64,000 nucleotides of DNA from Pseudomonas citronellolis (GTDB lineage: Bacteria; Pseudomonadota; Gammaproteobacteria; Pseudomonadales; Pseudomonadaceae), in the NCBI RefSeq assembly GCF_900112375.1, contig NZ_FOLS01000016.1, positions 93,759-157,758 on the forward strand, written 5' to 3'. Position 1 is the first letter of the stretch, and the number at the start of each line of letters is the position of its first letter. This document shows positions 16,378 through 25,264 of this stretch, piece after piece. Made by a program: the position numbers and the translations under genes. Below the pieces are notes generated by a model, which saw only the letters and a list, made by a program, of their open reading frames with translations, did no database searches and was not told where the DNA came from.

Positions 16378-16805
16378 CATGTCTTTGGAGGTCGTTGGAT
16401 TGATCCTGCCAAGGTCCCCTGCCTCGTCTTCTTCGGATACCAGGTCACCACGTAGTAGCCGAACCACCAGTTGAATCCAGAGCCGTAAGCAGACCTTTCA
16501 TGCGTATGAAATCAAACCCTTGAAACCACTATGGCAGAGCAGCCCAGTGCGTCCTATTGCTCGAGTTTTCTCAGGCTCCAAAACTAGGTCAGAGGCTTTC
16601 TGGCTCGTTGATTTCGACACTTTTTCGACACATTGAGCGGCAGTTTTCGGCCATTAGCTGTCGCTCGAGCTTAGCGGTTAATGTCAGCCGGACAGAGGTC
16701 GCTGTCTTTCGCGCCGTCGTCATTCATGGTCCCGCGGTGGCACTCTGCCCACTACGAGATGTATCGTCTCCTTGCGTCATTCTGCGCAGCCAGGGAGGAC
16801 AGCCA

Positions 16806-17987
16806 GTGATTTCTATCGGCGACATCTACAACCAAGACATCAATTTCCTCTTCGGATCAGGAGCATCGTTCGGCCTGCTCCCGACCCTCCAACTGCAGGT
16901 CCAGACTGGTGAGGGCAATTCGCGCTACACGCTGGAAGATCTAGCCACCAGATTTGAGCGTGAGGGCGACAAGCGCCTAATTCCGCTGTTCATGCATTAC
17001 TACGCCAGCTGTATCCGTCCGGCTGAGGAGCTTAGCCTGGAGCGGGCAGTGGCCGGAGAGGCAGGCGCCACGGTTATCAAGAACTACCGCACCTTCCTAA
17101 CGACAGCGCTCGAAATGGTAAAACGCCGCAAAGCGCTGGATCGTCGTTGCAATGTGTTCACGACGAACTATGACGGTTGCTTCCCGCTCGTGGCCGACGC
17201 GCTTATCAAGGAGGGCCACACTGACTTCGTATTGAATGATGGTGCACGGGGGTTCACACGGCGCATCCTACAGGCCCGAAATTTCGGGTCTTACCTTTGC
17301 CAGGCCGGTGTCTTCGGCCGTCATCAGAGCAGCATCCCTCAAATCAACCTGATCCATTTGCATGGGTCGGTCTATTGGAGCAAGTTGGACGCCACGATTC
17401 AGGTCGGCTACGACCTGTCTAGCCGCGAAGAACTGCTGGATGCTGACGCTATGGCGTTGCTGCAGCCATTTTCGGCTGCGCTTAATAACCCTGCATCGAC
17501 ACTTGCCGACGTCCCAGTCCCAGATTTCACCGATGATGAACTGGACGCTTTTTGGGACAAATATGAGCGGATTCCAATCGTGAACCCGACCAAGTGGAAG
17601 TTCCACGAGACGGTCTACGAGGAGCATTACTATCAAATGCTGCGGCTGCTCAGTTATGAGCTTGAGAAGCCCAACGCCGTGCTCATCACCTTCGGGTTCT
17701 CGTTTGCCGACGAGCACATCTTCAACCTCGTCATGCGTTCTCTTTCCAATCCGGGTCTGCAGGTGTTTGTTTGCTGTTACAGCCAGTCCGGGCACGCCGA
17801 AATGGAGAATAAATTCAAGGGCAACCGTAACGTCAAGTGCCTGATGCTACAGAGTGGGGTGATGGACTTCACCGCATTCAATGAGCAGGTATTGGCTTGG
17901 CCGGAGGCTACAGCTCTTGCACCTGCTCCCCCCATAGCTCCAGCAACTCCTCCTGCGGCCGATGCAGACCTCGAGAACCTGGCATGA
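16806..17987 (+). CDS. SIR2-domain protein of a SIR2-HerA anti-phage pair
   Basis: The protein is 393 residues long when started at the GTG at 16806, which has a GGGAGGA ribosome-binding site. The NAD-binding SIR2 signature FLFGSGASFG is at residues 14-23. Asn121 (FTTNYDGCF) and His186 (LIHLHGSVYW) match the catalytic positions of SIR2-like NADases. The C-terminus is Ala/Pro-rich. Its stop overlaps the HerA start by ATGA, so the two are translationally coupled. SIR2-HerA pairs (also called Nezha) form large complexes that deplete NAD on phage infection (family knowledge). The codon usage is less GC-rich than in neighbouring core genes. Confidence 0.87.
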   Translation: MISIGDIYNQDINFLFGSGASFGLLPTLQLQVQTGEGNSRYTLEDLATRFEREGDKRLIPLFMHYYASCIRPAEELSLERAVAGEAGATVIKNYRTFLTTALEMVKRRKALDRRCNVFTTNYDGCFPLVADALIKEGHTDFVLNDGARGFTRRILQARNFGSYLCQAGVFGRHQSSIPQINLIHLHGSVYWSKLDATIQVGYDLSSREELLDADAMALLQPFSAALNNPASTLADVPVPDFTDDELDAFWDKYERIPIVNPTKWKFHETVYEEHYYQMLRLLSYELEKPNAVLITFGFSFADEHIFNLVMRSLSNPGLQVFVCCYSQSGHAEMENKFKGNRNVKCLMLQSGVMDFTAFNEQVLAWPEATALAPAPPIAPATPPAADADLENLA

Positions 17988-19786
17988 GTATTCGCGTTGG
18001 CGAGGTCATCGCCGTCCATGGAACAAAATTGGTTCTGAAGATCGACGAACAGTCGAGCAAGGAAACCCTGTTCTACGAAGGAGAGAAATACAAGGGAGTC
18101 TCAATCCGCGAATACCTATCCATCCAGCGAGGCTTCCGCGACATCATCTGCATCGTCGAGGGCGAGTATCTGGACGAAAGTCGCACTGAGATGCATGACG
18201 GCCGGCAGGCGTTTGTACGGAAGGTGGAGGCTAGGCCGATTGGATACTTCGACCGTTCTGGCTTCACTCAGGGCATCAAGTATCTACCGATGATCCAGGA
18301 TGCGGCTTACCTGCTTCCCGAGGAGAAGATCAGGTCCATCTTCGATCGTAAGGCGGACAGCGATTTCAGAGTTGGGACCATGCTGAAAGAGGAAATCGCG
18401 GTTGGATTGCCGTGGAAGCGACTTTTCAATAGCCATATCGGCATCTTCGGCAATACCGGAAGCGGCAAGTCGAATACTCTGGCAAAGCTATACACTGTTC
18501 TTTTCGATCAAAAGCTGCCTCTCATTACAGGTAAAAGCCGCTTCATCATCTTGGATTTTAATGGTGAGTACGGCGGCGAGCAGCTCGCGGCTGCGGATCA
18601 CAAAACCGTCTACCAGTTGTCCACGCTTACCGCTCCAGACCTGAACGATCCCGCTTCCCGGTTTCCGCTGGCGACGCAGGAGTTCTGGCAGCTCGAGACT
18701 ATGTCCCTGCTCTTTCAGGCCACACCCAATACGCAAAGACCTTTCCTCAATCGTGTCATTGCAGGTTGGGAACGCCATGGAGCCATCCAGGGCTCACTTG
18801 CGAACTATGCGAAGCGAATGTTCATGAAGTCGTTCTGCGCGGGTGAGGTTAAGCCTGCGACGCTGGATTTGATGAGGACCGTTGCGCGGCGCATGGATAA
18901 CCAGCAAGTCCAGGACATGCTGGCAGACGTCACCTGGCACCGGACTGGCGGTCGCTTTACCTACAACGAGCAGTTCATCGGCACCGATGGCGCGCGATAT
19001 GCAGCGCATATCGCTCCAACCGTAGAAACGCTGGACGCCGATGGCCTCGATGAATTTGACCAGCTCGTACTACGCGTCAACCTGCAGCTGCTGTCAGATT
19101 TGAACGCTGGATATGTTCAGTTCGAGCATATCCAGCCGCTTCTGAAGCGCGTCGAATCCTCACTCGCTAACCTGCGTAAGGTGCTATTGGTTTCGGATTT
19201 GCCGCAGGATGAACGCCTGCTCACGGTCATCTCGATGCGCCGCTGCAACAACGAGATCAAGAAGGTTCTGCCGCTGCTCTTCGCCAAGCATTACTACAAC
19301 AGCCACAAGGCCACAGTCGCTAATCCCCCCAACCGCACCATCCATCTCATCGTTGACGAGGCACACAATATCTTGTCCGACCAATCTGCGAGAGAAAGCG
19401 AAACCTGGAAGGACTATCGGCTTGAACAGTTCGAGGAGATCATTAAGGAAGGGCGCAAATTCGGGATGTTCATTACCATCGCCAGCCAGCGCCCCGCTGA
19501 CATCTCGCCCACAATCGTCTCGCAGCTACACAACTTCTTCATTCACCGCTTGGTGAATGATCGTGATCTGTACTTGATCGATAATACGATCTCTACGCTG
19601 GATTCTTTGTCTCGCAGCCTCATCCCGGGACTATCACAAGGGTGTTGTGTGGTCACTGGTACCGCTTTTGAGCTGCCAATTGTGATCCAGGTGGACCGGC
19701 TGCTAGATGGTAAGCAGCCTGCCAGCGAGGACGTCGATCTCGACAGACTTTGGAGTGATGCTCTTGCAGTTGGGGCAGAGGAGTAG
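17984..19786 (+). CDS. HerA-type ATPase of a SIR2-HerA anti-phage pair
   Basis: This 600-residue protein has a HerA N-terminal barrel-like region (residues 1-130). A Walker A follows at residues 156-163 (GNTGSGKS), then the strand FIILDFNGEYGG, a Walker B in HLIVDEAHNI and the late motif FGMFITIASQRPADI with its arginine. This is the FtsK/HerA hexameric motor arrangement. It overlaps the SIR2 stop by four bases and is expected to assemble with it; in described systems HerA stimulates or gates the SIR2 NADase and may act on DNA. A short hairpin (19795-19813) follows the stop. It converges with the SAVED gene. Confidence 0.9.
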   Translation: MSIRVGEVIAVHGTKLVLKIDEQSSKETLFYEGEKYKGVSIREYLSIQRGFRDIICIVEGEYLDESRTEMHDGRQAFVRKVEARPIGYFDRSGFTQGIKYLPMIQDAAYLLPEEKIRSIFDRKADSDFRVGTMLKEEIAVGLPWKRLFNSHIGIFGNTGSGKSNTLAKLYTVLFDQKLPLITGKSRFIILDFNGEYGGEQLAAADHKTVYQLSTLTAPDLNDPASRFPLATQEFWQLETMSLLFQATPNTQRPFLNRVIAGWERHGAIQGSLANYAKRMFMKSFCAGEVKPATLDLMRTVARRMDNQQVQDMLADVTWHRTGGRFTYNEQFIGTDGARYAAHIAPTVETLDADGLDEFDQLVLRVNLQLLSDLNAGYVQFEHIQPLLKRVESSLANLRKVLLVSDLPQDERLLTVISMRRCNNEIKKVLPLLFAKHYYNSHKATVANPPNRTIHLIVDEAHNILSDQSARESETWKDYRLEQFEEIIKEGRKFGMFITIASQRPADISPTIVSQLHNFFIHRLVNDRDLYLIDNTISTLDSLSRSLIPGLSQGCCVVTGTAFELPIVIQVDRLLDGKQPASEDVDLDRLWSDALAVGAEE

Positions 19787-19794
19787 AGCCAGTC

Positions 19795-19813
19795 GCAGCA
19801 CCAATGGTGCTGC
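19795..19813 (+). terminator. Hairpin after the SIR2-HerA operon
   Basis: GCAGCACC-AAT-GGTGCTGC is a perfect 8-bp stem starting 8 bases after the HerA stop. There is no T-run, so it may be a weak terminator or an RNA-stabilising hairpin. Confidence 0.4.
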
Positions 19814-19966
19814 ACAACCCTCTCTCACAGGCTGAAGCGGTCAACCAAGAACAGCTGCTGAGCAACACTTCTGTCGACTCCGTCCTTCCACAACAGGCAG
19901 ACATCAGCCAGAAGCTGCCACTCGCCAGCGGTTTGGTAATTCCTGCGACATTAGACACTAGCTGCT

Positions 19967-21079
19967 TCACGCCTTTTGCTCGCCAGCAGTAATTACCCGC
20001 GATCGGTAGCCGAGTAGAGGGGCAGGAACCGCATGACTTGGCAATTCAACACCCCAAGGGTATGCGGGTGATGATGTACGTTCGAACTGATGAACTATTG
20101 CAGGTGGCAGATTGCGTCTGTCGTAAATCCGCCCCAGCTGGAAGACGACACTATTCGGGGCGGCGATGATCAGGTGAATTCTACTGAACCCGCAGGCAGC
20201 CAACCTCTTGAGCTCCTCGAAAAACTGCATGGCCAGAGCAGCCTGCTTCTCGCTCGACCAGTGTGAGTCCGACGATAGCTTTCCCATCTTAAGATGAGTG
20301 AGAGGTAACTCGCCGAAGGTTTCCCGGATCGCAGGAAGCTCCACCTGATAGGAGACGGAAAGGGCCAGAATCGCCTCCCCCTGATTTCCCGTCGCTTGTT
20401 GTTCTACTTCGAATCGCTTCTGGTCGTCTCCACCGTTGGCGATTTCTCTCCAACGGCCAGGCGGTTTTCGATCCCAATCGAAGACTTTGATATGGCTTTC
20501 ATCATCGAGCAAAAGGCCTGTGAGGAAAGTCAGCGGTACCGCGTTCAATCCACCATAAACTAGCAACACATCTGCAGGGTTCTCACGTTCTAAGCGGCGC
20601 CGCAAATCCCCCCGCGAGTCGATGACTTTTTGTAGCGCAATGTCGGGCCGAGTGAGTCTCCCATCCTCGATTCCCTCTCTCACATCAACTATGAGTTCTT
20701 CTTTCCTACCAACAATCGTCGCCGGCAAGGAGCTGACCAAGGGAGTGTCGATAGGGAATAGCCCCCGGTGCTCCATCACCAAGACGCATTTGCGCTGCAC
20801 TTGTCGACGATCTATCCAAGACACGATCAAGCCAAGCACAACCAACAACAGGCCAAAAGCCCCCACACCGTAGAGCCATGCATTAGGCAACCCTCCGGTC
20901 GTCTCACCGCCAACACGCAATTCCATCTCCGAGCTTTTGAAAAGCACGTTGACTGCAATGTTACCCAAGACGGAAAAACCGAGGAGCGCGATGCCGGAAC
21001 GGATCAACAAAAGTGCCAGCGTGCTAGGCCTGGTAATCCAATCCACCAGTTTGTGCCCAATGCTCATCCAATCGCTCAT
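19967..21079 (-). CDS. Two-TM SAVED-domain effector (CBASS)
   Basis: The 370-residue protein has two transmembrane helices, about residues 18-43 and 65-88 (LLLVVLGLIVSWI). A cytoplasmic SAVED domain follows from about residue 170. Its typical end is SRIHLIIAAPNSVVFQLGRI with a downstream HQFER. SAVED domains sense cyclic oligonucleotides made by CD-NTases; fused to membrane helices they are expected to disrupt the inner membrane in abortive infection. The start at 21079 is chosen for its AGGGGAGGGGG site; the frame extends to 21118. It is transcribed divergently from the CD-NTase gene, with 125 bp between, which is unusual since CBASS effectors are usually in the same operon. Confidence 0.8.
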   Translation of the reverse strand: MSDWMSIGHKLVDWITRPSTLALLLIRSGIALLGFSVLGNIAVNVLFKSSEMELRVGGETTGGLPNAWLYGVGAFGLLLVVLGLIVSWIDRRQVQRKCVLVMEHRGLFPIDTPLVSSLPATIVGRKEELIVDVREGIEDGRLTRPDIALQKVIDSRGDLRRRLERENPADVLLVYGGLNAVPLTFLTGLLLDDESHIKVFDWDRKPPGRWREIANGGDDQKRFEVEQQATGNQGEAILALSVSYQVELPAIRETFGELPLTHLKMGKLSSDSHWSSEKQAALAMQFFEELKRLAACGFSRIHLIIAAPNSVVFQLGRIYDRRNLPPAIVHQFERTSSPAYPWGVELPSHAVPAPLLGYRSRVITAGEQKA

Positions 21080-21204
21080 CGCCCCCTCCCCTTGAAATCC
21101 ACAAAGCGCCCCCAACATCTGCCATCACCGGGCCACTATGAGCGATATTCGTAGATACCTGGAGGAAAAACCACAGCATTTCTGATCTTTGATAGGAATA
21201 GAAC

Positions 21205-22395
21205 ATGACTGCCGACAGCTACGAGAAAACGCTCAAGCTAGCCGTAGAGGCCCTGGAGCTCCTGGACAGCGCTTACGAAAAAGCTGTCAATCGTTACAAG
21301 GATCTGGGGGAGTGGTTCGGACGCCCAGAGTCCACAATAGAAGCTAATGATCCGCACGTTTTTGCCCAAGGCTCATTCGCTTTAGGCACGGCTATCCGGC
21401 CCTTGCTTGACGGGGAAAGCTACGATCTTGACCTGGCGTGCAAGCTGCGTACGGGGGTGGCTAAAGCAAGTCATAGCCAACATGACCTCAAGCAGCTAGT
21501 GGGGAAGGAGCTTGAACGCTACCGGGAGGCTCGCCGCATCTCTAATCCGTTGGAGGAGAAGCATCGCTGCTGGCGGCTTGAGTACCGCGACGAAATGAGC
21601 TTCCACATGGATGTTGTGCCCTGCATTCCTACCGACTCCAACGTAAAGCAGCAGCTAACTTCCATCTTGGAAAGCAGAGGGCTGGACAAGGCGCTGGCTA
21701 GCACAGTGGCCGACGATTCAGTGAACATCACCGACGACCGCTTGCCCAATTACCGGATAAAGGATGGCGGCTGGCACATCAGTAACCCAGAGGGTTATAT
21801 CGAGTGGTTCAAGTCACGCCAGCGTGCGGAGGGCTTTTTGAACTTGGCGGAAGCGCGTGCTCAGGTAGATGAGGTACCACTTTACCGCCGTAAGACACAC
21901 CTCCAGCGTTGCATTCAGCTGCTCAAGCGCCATCGCGATTTGATGTTCAAGGAAGAGTCTGATTCGAAGCCAATTTCGATCATCATCACGACTATTGCTG
22001 CTCGCAGCTACACCGGAAGCCCCACCCTCTCCGGGGCAATGGAACAGGTGCTTAAAGGTCTTAGCGAATTTCGCGCCTCGAACTCCAACGAAGTGCCCAA
22101 CCCCGCTAACCCGAACGAAAATTTTGCTGACCGCTGGCAGACAGATGAGGGGCGCCGCCTGCGCCTTAAGGAGAACTTCCATGACTGGGTGCGCCAGGCC
22201 TCCATTGACATTCCTCGTCTAGGAGAGCTTGTCAGCAGCGCTGAATTGTCTGAGCAGCTCAACGAAAAGTTGAGCGTCAGCTACTCCTCTGCTGCCCTTA
22301 TGACCCAAGTCGGCCTACAGGCTACGGCGGCCACCTACCTGGCTCCTCATGTGCACATCCCACAAGATGCACCTAGTCCTTGGAGTCACAAATAA
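21205..22395 (+). CDS. CD-NTase (cGAS/DncV-like nucleotidyltransferase) of CBASS
   Basis: This 396-residue cytosolic enzyme has the polymerase-beta-like active site. GS at residues 56-57 (AQGSFALGTAIRP) is followed by the metal-binding pair Asp74/Asp76 in SYDLDLACKL and the third carboxylate Asp136 in FHMDVVPC. A helical domain follows to the C-terminus. It would make a cyclic di- or trinucleotide on phage infection; the product cannot be read from sequence. It is followed by an overlapping E2-like gene, and a two-TM SAVED effector lies divergently upstream. Together they make a CBASS locus. Codon usage is lower in GC than in the core genes. Confidence 0.88.
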   Translation: MTADSYEKTLKLAVEALELLDSAYEKAVNRYKDLGEWFGRPESTIEANDPHVFAQGSFALGTAIRPLLDGESYDLDLACKLRTGVAKASHSQHDLKQLVGKELERYREARRISNPLEEKHRCWRLEYRDEMSFHMDVVPCIPTDSNVKQQLTSILESRGLDKALASTVADDSVNITDDRLPNYRIKDGGWHISNPEGYIEWFKSRQRAEGFLNLAEARAQVDEVPLYRRKTHLQRCIQLLKRHRDLMFKEESDSKPISIIITTIAARSYTGSPTLSGAMEQVLKGLSEFRASNSNEVPNPANPNENFADRWQTDEGRRLRLKENFHDWVRQASIDIPRLGELVSSAELSEQLNEKLSVSYSSAALMTQVGLQATAATYLAPHVHIPQDAPSPWSHK

Positions 22396-23038
22396 GTTGG
22401 CGTTGTGGGGGGATATCGACCTCTTCCTTAATGCCCATCCTGGGATGGCCCTCAAGCCATCCCAGGATGGGTGTATACACATTGGAGGGCGATTCAGATT
22501 TTCCGCCTCAAGCGCAGGGTCATCTGTGGTTGAAGATGCCTTTCAATTACACATAAAGATCTCACGTCGTGACAAAGAGCAACTGCCGTTGGTGTATGAG
22601 ACAGCCGGAAGAATTCCCAAGGATGGCAATCACCATGTCAATCCTGATGGTTCCCTCTGCCTTGGTGCGCCTATCAGGCTCCACACAATTCTGGGCAGAA
22701 ACTTTTCACTGAATGATTTTGTAGAACGGTGTGTAGTCCCATTTCTCTACTCCATCTCGCTAACAGAGGCAGGGCATCCTCGCTTCCAGTTCGGCGAACT
22801 CGCTCACGGTACCAATGGACTTGTCGACGACTACCTTAGGTTGTTTGGCTGTTCATCCAGAGAGGCTCTGGTGCGATACCTACGTTCTTTGGTGCTAAAA
22901 AAGCGCCAAGCGAATAAACAGCCTTGCCCCTGCCGCTGCGGGAGGAAGCTAGTGAAATGTCGCACACACAAGATATTGCTACAGATGCGAAGCACTATTC
23001 CCAGGCGGCTGCTTAAGGAAACCCTAGCAATGGTCTGA
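22349..23038 (+). CDS. E2-like conjugating protein of CBASS with C-terminal SEC-C-like motif
   Basis: The 229-residue protein carries the E2 core pattern: LPLVYETAGRIP, then HHVNPDGSLCLG with candidate catalytic Cys104. This matches the ubiquitin-conjugating fold found alone in short type II CBASS loci, where an E2-like protein modifies the CD-NTase. Two starts are possible, 22349 and 22367; both overlap the end of the CD-NTase gene, so the genes are coupled. The C-terminus adds CPCRCGRKLVKC followed by His, similar to a SEC-C zinc motif, which I do not recall in this family. No E1 or JAB protease gene is present. Confidence 0.7.
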   Translation: MCTSHKMHLVLGVTNKLALWGDIDLFLNAHPGMALKPSQDGCIHIGGRFRFSASSAGSSVVEDAFQLHIKISRRDKEQLPLVYETAGRIPKDGNHHVNPDGSLCLGAPIRLHTILGRNFSLNDFVERCVVPFLYSISLTEAGHPRFQFGELAHGTNGLVDDYLRLFGCSSREALVRYLRSLVLKKRQANKQPCPCRCGRKLVKCRTHKILLQMRSTIPRRLLKETLAMV

Positions 23039-23273
23039 AATGCTACTTGGCGATTTGACGTGAACGGCAGCTTCTGGCCGGTCACGGACCTTTCCGGACG
23101 AGTCGATAGGCGAATGCAGTAGCCAATTGCCTGATTCCTTTCTCGTGCCAAGTTATGGGAAGCGTTCCTATTTTGATCTTCCAAAGACGGGTTGCTGTGA
23201 CCGTCTTTCTCTCCAACAGGCAGAGGTTTTTCTTCAGCGACCGCCACCGTTGGCTGTTGCAGCACGTGCAAAG

Positions 23274-24083
23274 CTAGCTTGTCCCTGCTTTCTTGATCAG
23301 GTAATTGCTCACCGAGGCGCACAGCCCGACAACCAGCTCAGCCTCATCGAATGTCGGCTCGCGACCTTCCCTGAGATGGCGTCCGAATTCAGATGCGTAT
23401 GCCCAAGTCTTGATGACGGCAAGGTCCAGTGGCACCGGAATGAGGCTCCTGTTGTCGTTCATGATCGTACCGAGCGTATCCTTGGGATTGCCGGTAATCT
23501 GCCGCGCAACGCATTCCAGTGAGGCCATGGAGTGTTGAATGGCCCCGCTTACATCGGGGGTTGGCCGGCGCGAGAGGTCAGAGATGGCTTGATGTAACTC
23601 ACTGCTGGCGGTGTTGTACCCCGCCTCGCGCTCTGCATCCCTTGCGGCCTTCAAGACGATTTCGAACGATTCAGGGCCTCGTACCTCTACTCGACCATCG
23701 ACTAGCTTCCAGCCGATGCCTTCTTCGATGAAGTACTCGTTTAGCTCAGTCTGGTAGTGCTCGTACGTATCGCGGTTGTAACTCCGGTTTGCGAGGTACT
23801 CGTCTAAGCACTCAACGATGTCGTAAATCTTATACCACTTACAAGATTGCAGTAGGTCGCCGTTCTCGTTGTCGACGTTGGGGTACTCGCTCCAGTTGCT
23901 CGGGTCGGGCTGTTTCTTCAAGGCCCGACAGATGAGATAGCGTAGATCCGAAGGCTTCAACCCGCACTCGTAGGCGAGTTGGATCAAGTACCCCCGGAAA
24001 TTTCCCGGGGCGTCCTCTCGAATAGTGATCTCTGCCTCTTCTACAGATGCGAAACCATGGCGCCTCGAAAACGTATCTCTCAT
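23274..24083 (-). CDS. AbiJ-NTD4-like protein, paralogue A
   Basis: The 269-residue protein begins MRDTFSRRHGF. Its first 110 residues (EITIREDAPGNFRGYLIQLA, WYKIYDIVECLDEYL) match my memory of the AbiJ N-terminal domain 4 seen in abortive-infection proteins. The C-terminal half (ELHQAISDLSRRPTPDVSGA, then SLECVARQITGNPKDTLG) is a helical domain, possibly HEPN-related, but a clear R-x4-6-H motif is not obvious. It is about half identical to the neighbouring paralogue at 24261 and shares its promoter-like leader. It probably acts in phage defence (inference from family and island context). Confidence 0.65.
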   Translation of the reverse strand: MRDTFSRRHGFASVEEAEITIREDAPGNFRGYLIQLAYECGLKPSDLRYLICRALKKQPDPSNWSEYPNVDNENGDLLQSCKWYKIYDIVECLDEYLANRSYNRDTYEHYQTELNEYFIEEGIGWKLVDGRVEVRGPESFEIVLKAARDAEREAGYNTASSELHQAISDLSRRPTPDVSGAIQHSMASLECVARQITGNPKDTLGTIMNDNRSLIPVPLDLAVIKTWAYASEFGRHLREGREPTFDEAELVVGLCASVSNYLIKKAGTS

Positions 24084-24260
24084 CGCGTGTGCGTCCTGGA
24101 GCGTTGATGTGGTCGGACACTACGTCCGACCAAACCACCTGTCCAGCTCCGATGACAGCCGACTACATAGCTGTGTGGCGACTGATGCTCTAACCGCCCC
24201 TGGATTGGTCGAGACGTTCCTTTGGGCGTGCCTGAAAAGCTCGGCGTCTCCCGCCGACAC

Positions 24261-25061
24261 TCACTCCTTCCCCGATTTGTGGATCAGGTACTCGCTCACC
24301 GATGCGCAGATAGAAACTGCCAGCTTGGCCTCATCGAAAACCGGCTCGTTCCCATGTTCAACGTGGCGTCCGGACTGGGAAACATAGCCCCAGATGCCAT
24401 TCGCGACCTGACGCATTGCGCCGGGGAAAAGGCCGGGGTTGTCATTCACTAGCTTGCCAAAAGTATCCGTCGGTTTATTGGTGATTTTCCGAGTAACGCA
24501 CTCCAGCGCGGCGGCAGCATGTTGGATCGCACCTGTCACGTCAGGTTCAGGCCTGCGTGAGAGGTCGCCAATGGCTTCATGCAACTCGCGCTCTGCAGTG
24601 TTGTGTCCAGCTCGCCCCATAGCCTCCTTGGCAGTCCTTAGAGCCCCCTCGAATAACTCTGACCCCCTGGCTTCGATTCGACCATCCACAAGCTTCCAGC
24701 CAATGCCATGCTCAATGAAGAAGTCGTTCAGGTCCTTCTGATAGTTGTCGAATGCGGCATTGAGGAAGCCTCCTTGGTGGTAATGCTTAGCCACAGCCTC
24801 GATCACGTCGTACACCTTGTACCACCTGCACTCATTTAGGTACTCGACATTGTATTGCCTGATGTCGGTGACGCCAGGCCATTGCCTTCTTTGCTTGGGC
24901 AGTCTCTTCAGAATCTGACAAATTATTTTCTCCAAGGCGTCTGGGCCCAGGCCGATCTCATAGACCAGATGGAGGAAGTAAGCCTTTAACTCGGGAGGTG
25001 CGTCGTCGAAAACCGTGATCTCTGGTTCGTAACCATGGCGCTTTGAAAATGAGTTACTCAT
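24261..25061 (-). CDS. AbiJ-NTD4-like protein, paralogue B
   Basis: The 266-residue protein begins MSNSFSKRHGYEPEI and has the same two-part layout as the downstream paralogue: an N-terminal DAPPELKAYFLHLVYEIG region and a C-terminal ELHEAIGDLSRRPEPDVTGA helical region. Strict identity blocks include WYK(V/I)YD, GIGWKLVDGR and D(V/T)(S/T)GAIQH. The 177-bp gap to the paralogue and the similar 5' regions suggest duplication of a whole transcription unit, followed by divergence. The role is presumed to be abortive infection; the pair may act alone or as two independent sensors. Codon usage is typical of the island. Confidence 0.65.
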   Translation of the reverse strand: MSNSFSKRHGYEPEITVFDDAPPELKAYFLHLVYEIGLGPDALEKIICQILKRLPKQRRQWPGVTDIRQYNVEYLNECRWYKVYDVIEAVAKHYHQGGFLNAAFDNYQKDLNDFFIEHGIGWKLVDGRIEARGSELFEGALRTAKEAMGRAGHNTAERELHEAIGDLSRRPEPDVTGAIQHAAAALECVTRKITNKPTDTFGKLVNDNPGLFPGAMRQVANGIWGYVSQSGRHVEHGNEPVFDEAKLAVSICASVSEYLIHKSGKE

Positions 25062-25187
25062 CGAGCGGGCGTCCTGAAACCGTGGTGTGCTCGAACACTA
25101 AGGTCAAACAAAACTCCTGTCCAGACTCGCAGGCCGGCGCCAACTGACAATACCCGCGCGGGCGTCGGTGAATACCGGTCCTGACCG

Positions 25188-25213
25188 GCAGGTCTATGAC
25201 CTGCGCGTTTTTT
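25188..25213 (+). terminator. Orphan intrinsic terminator on the plus strand
   Basis: GCAGGTC-TAT-GACCTGC is followed by GCG and six T residues, a strong intrinsic terminator in the plus direction. No plus-strand protein gene lies upstream of it; the neighbours are minus-strand genes. It could end a short untranslated RNA that starts near 25085 or later. Confidence 0.6.
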
Positions 25214-25264
25214 AACCATGACGGGCAGAAGTCGGCCACAAGCGGTAATTATATGCCTCCAAAA

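Noticed and set aside
16557..16805. 83-codon N-terminal extension of the SIR2 protein
   Set aside because: The GTG at 16806 has a strong ribosome-binding site, and the SIR2 fold starts immediately after it. The extension lacks family resemblance.
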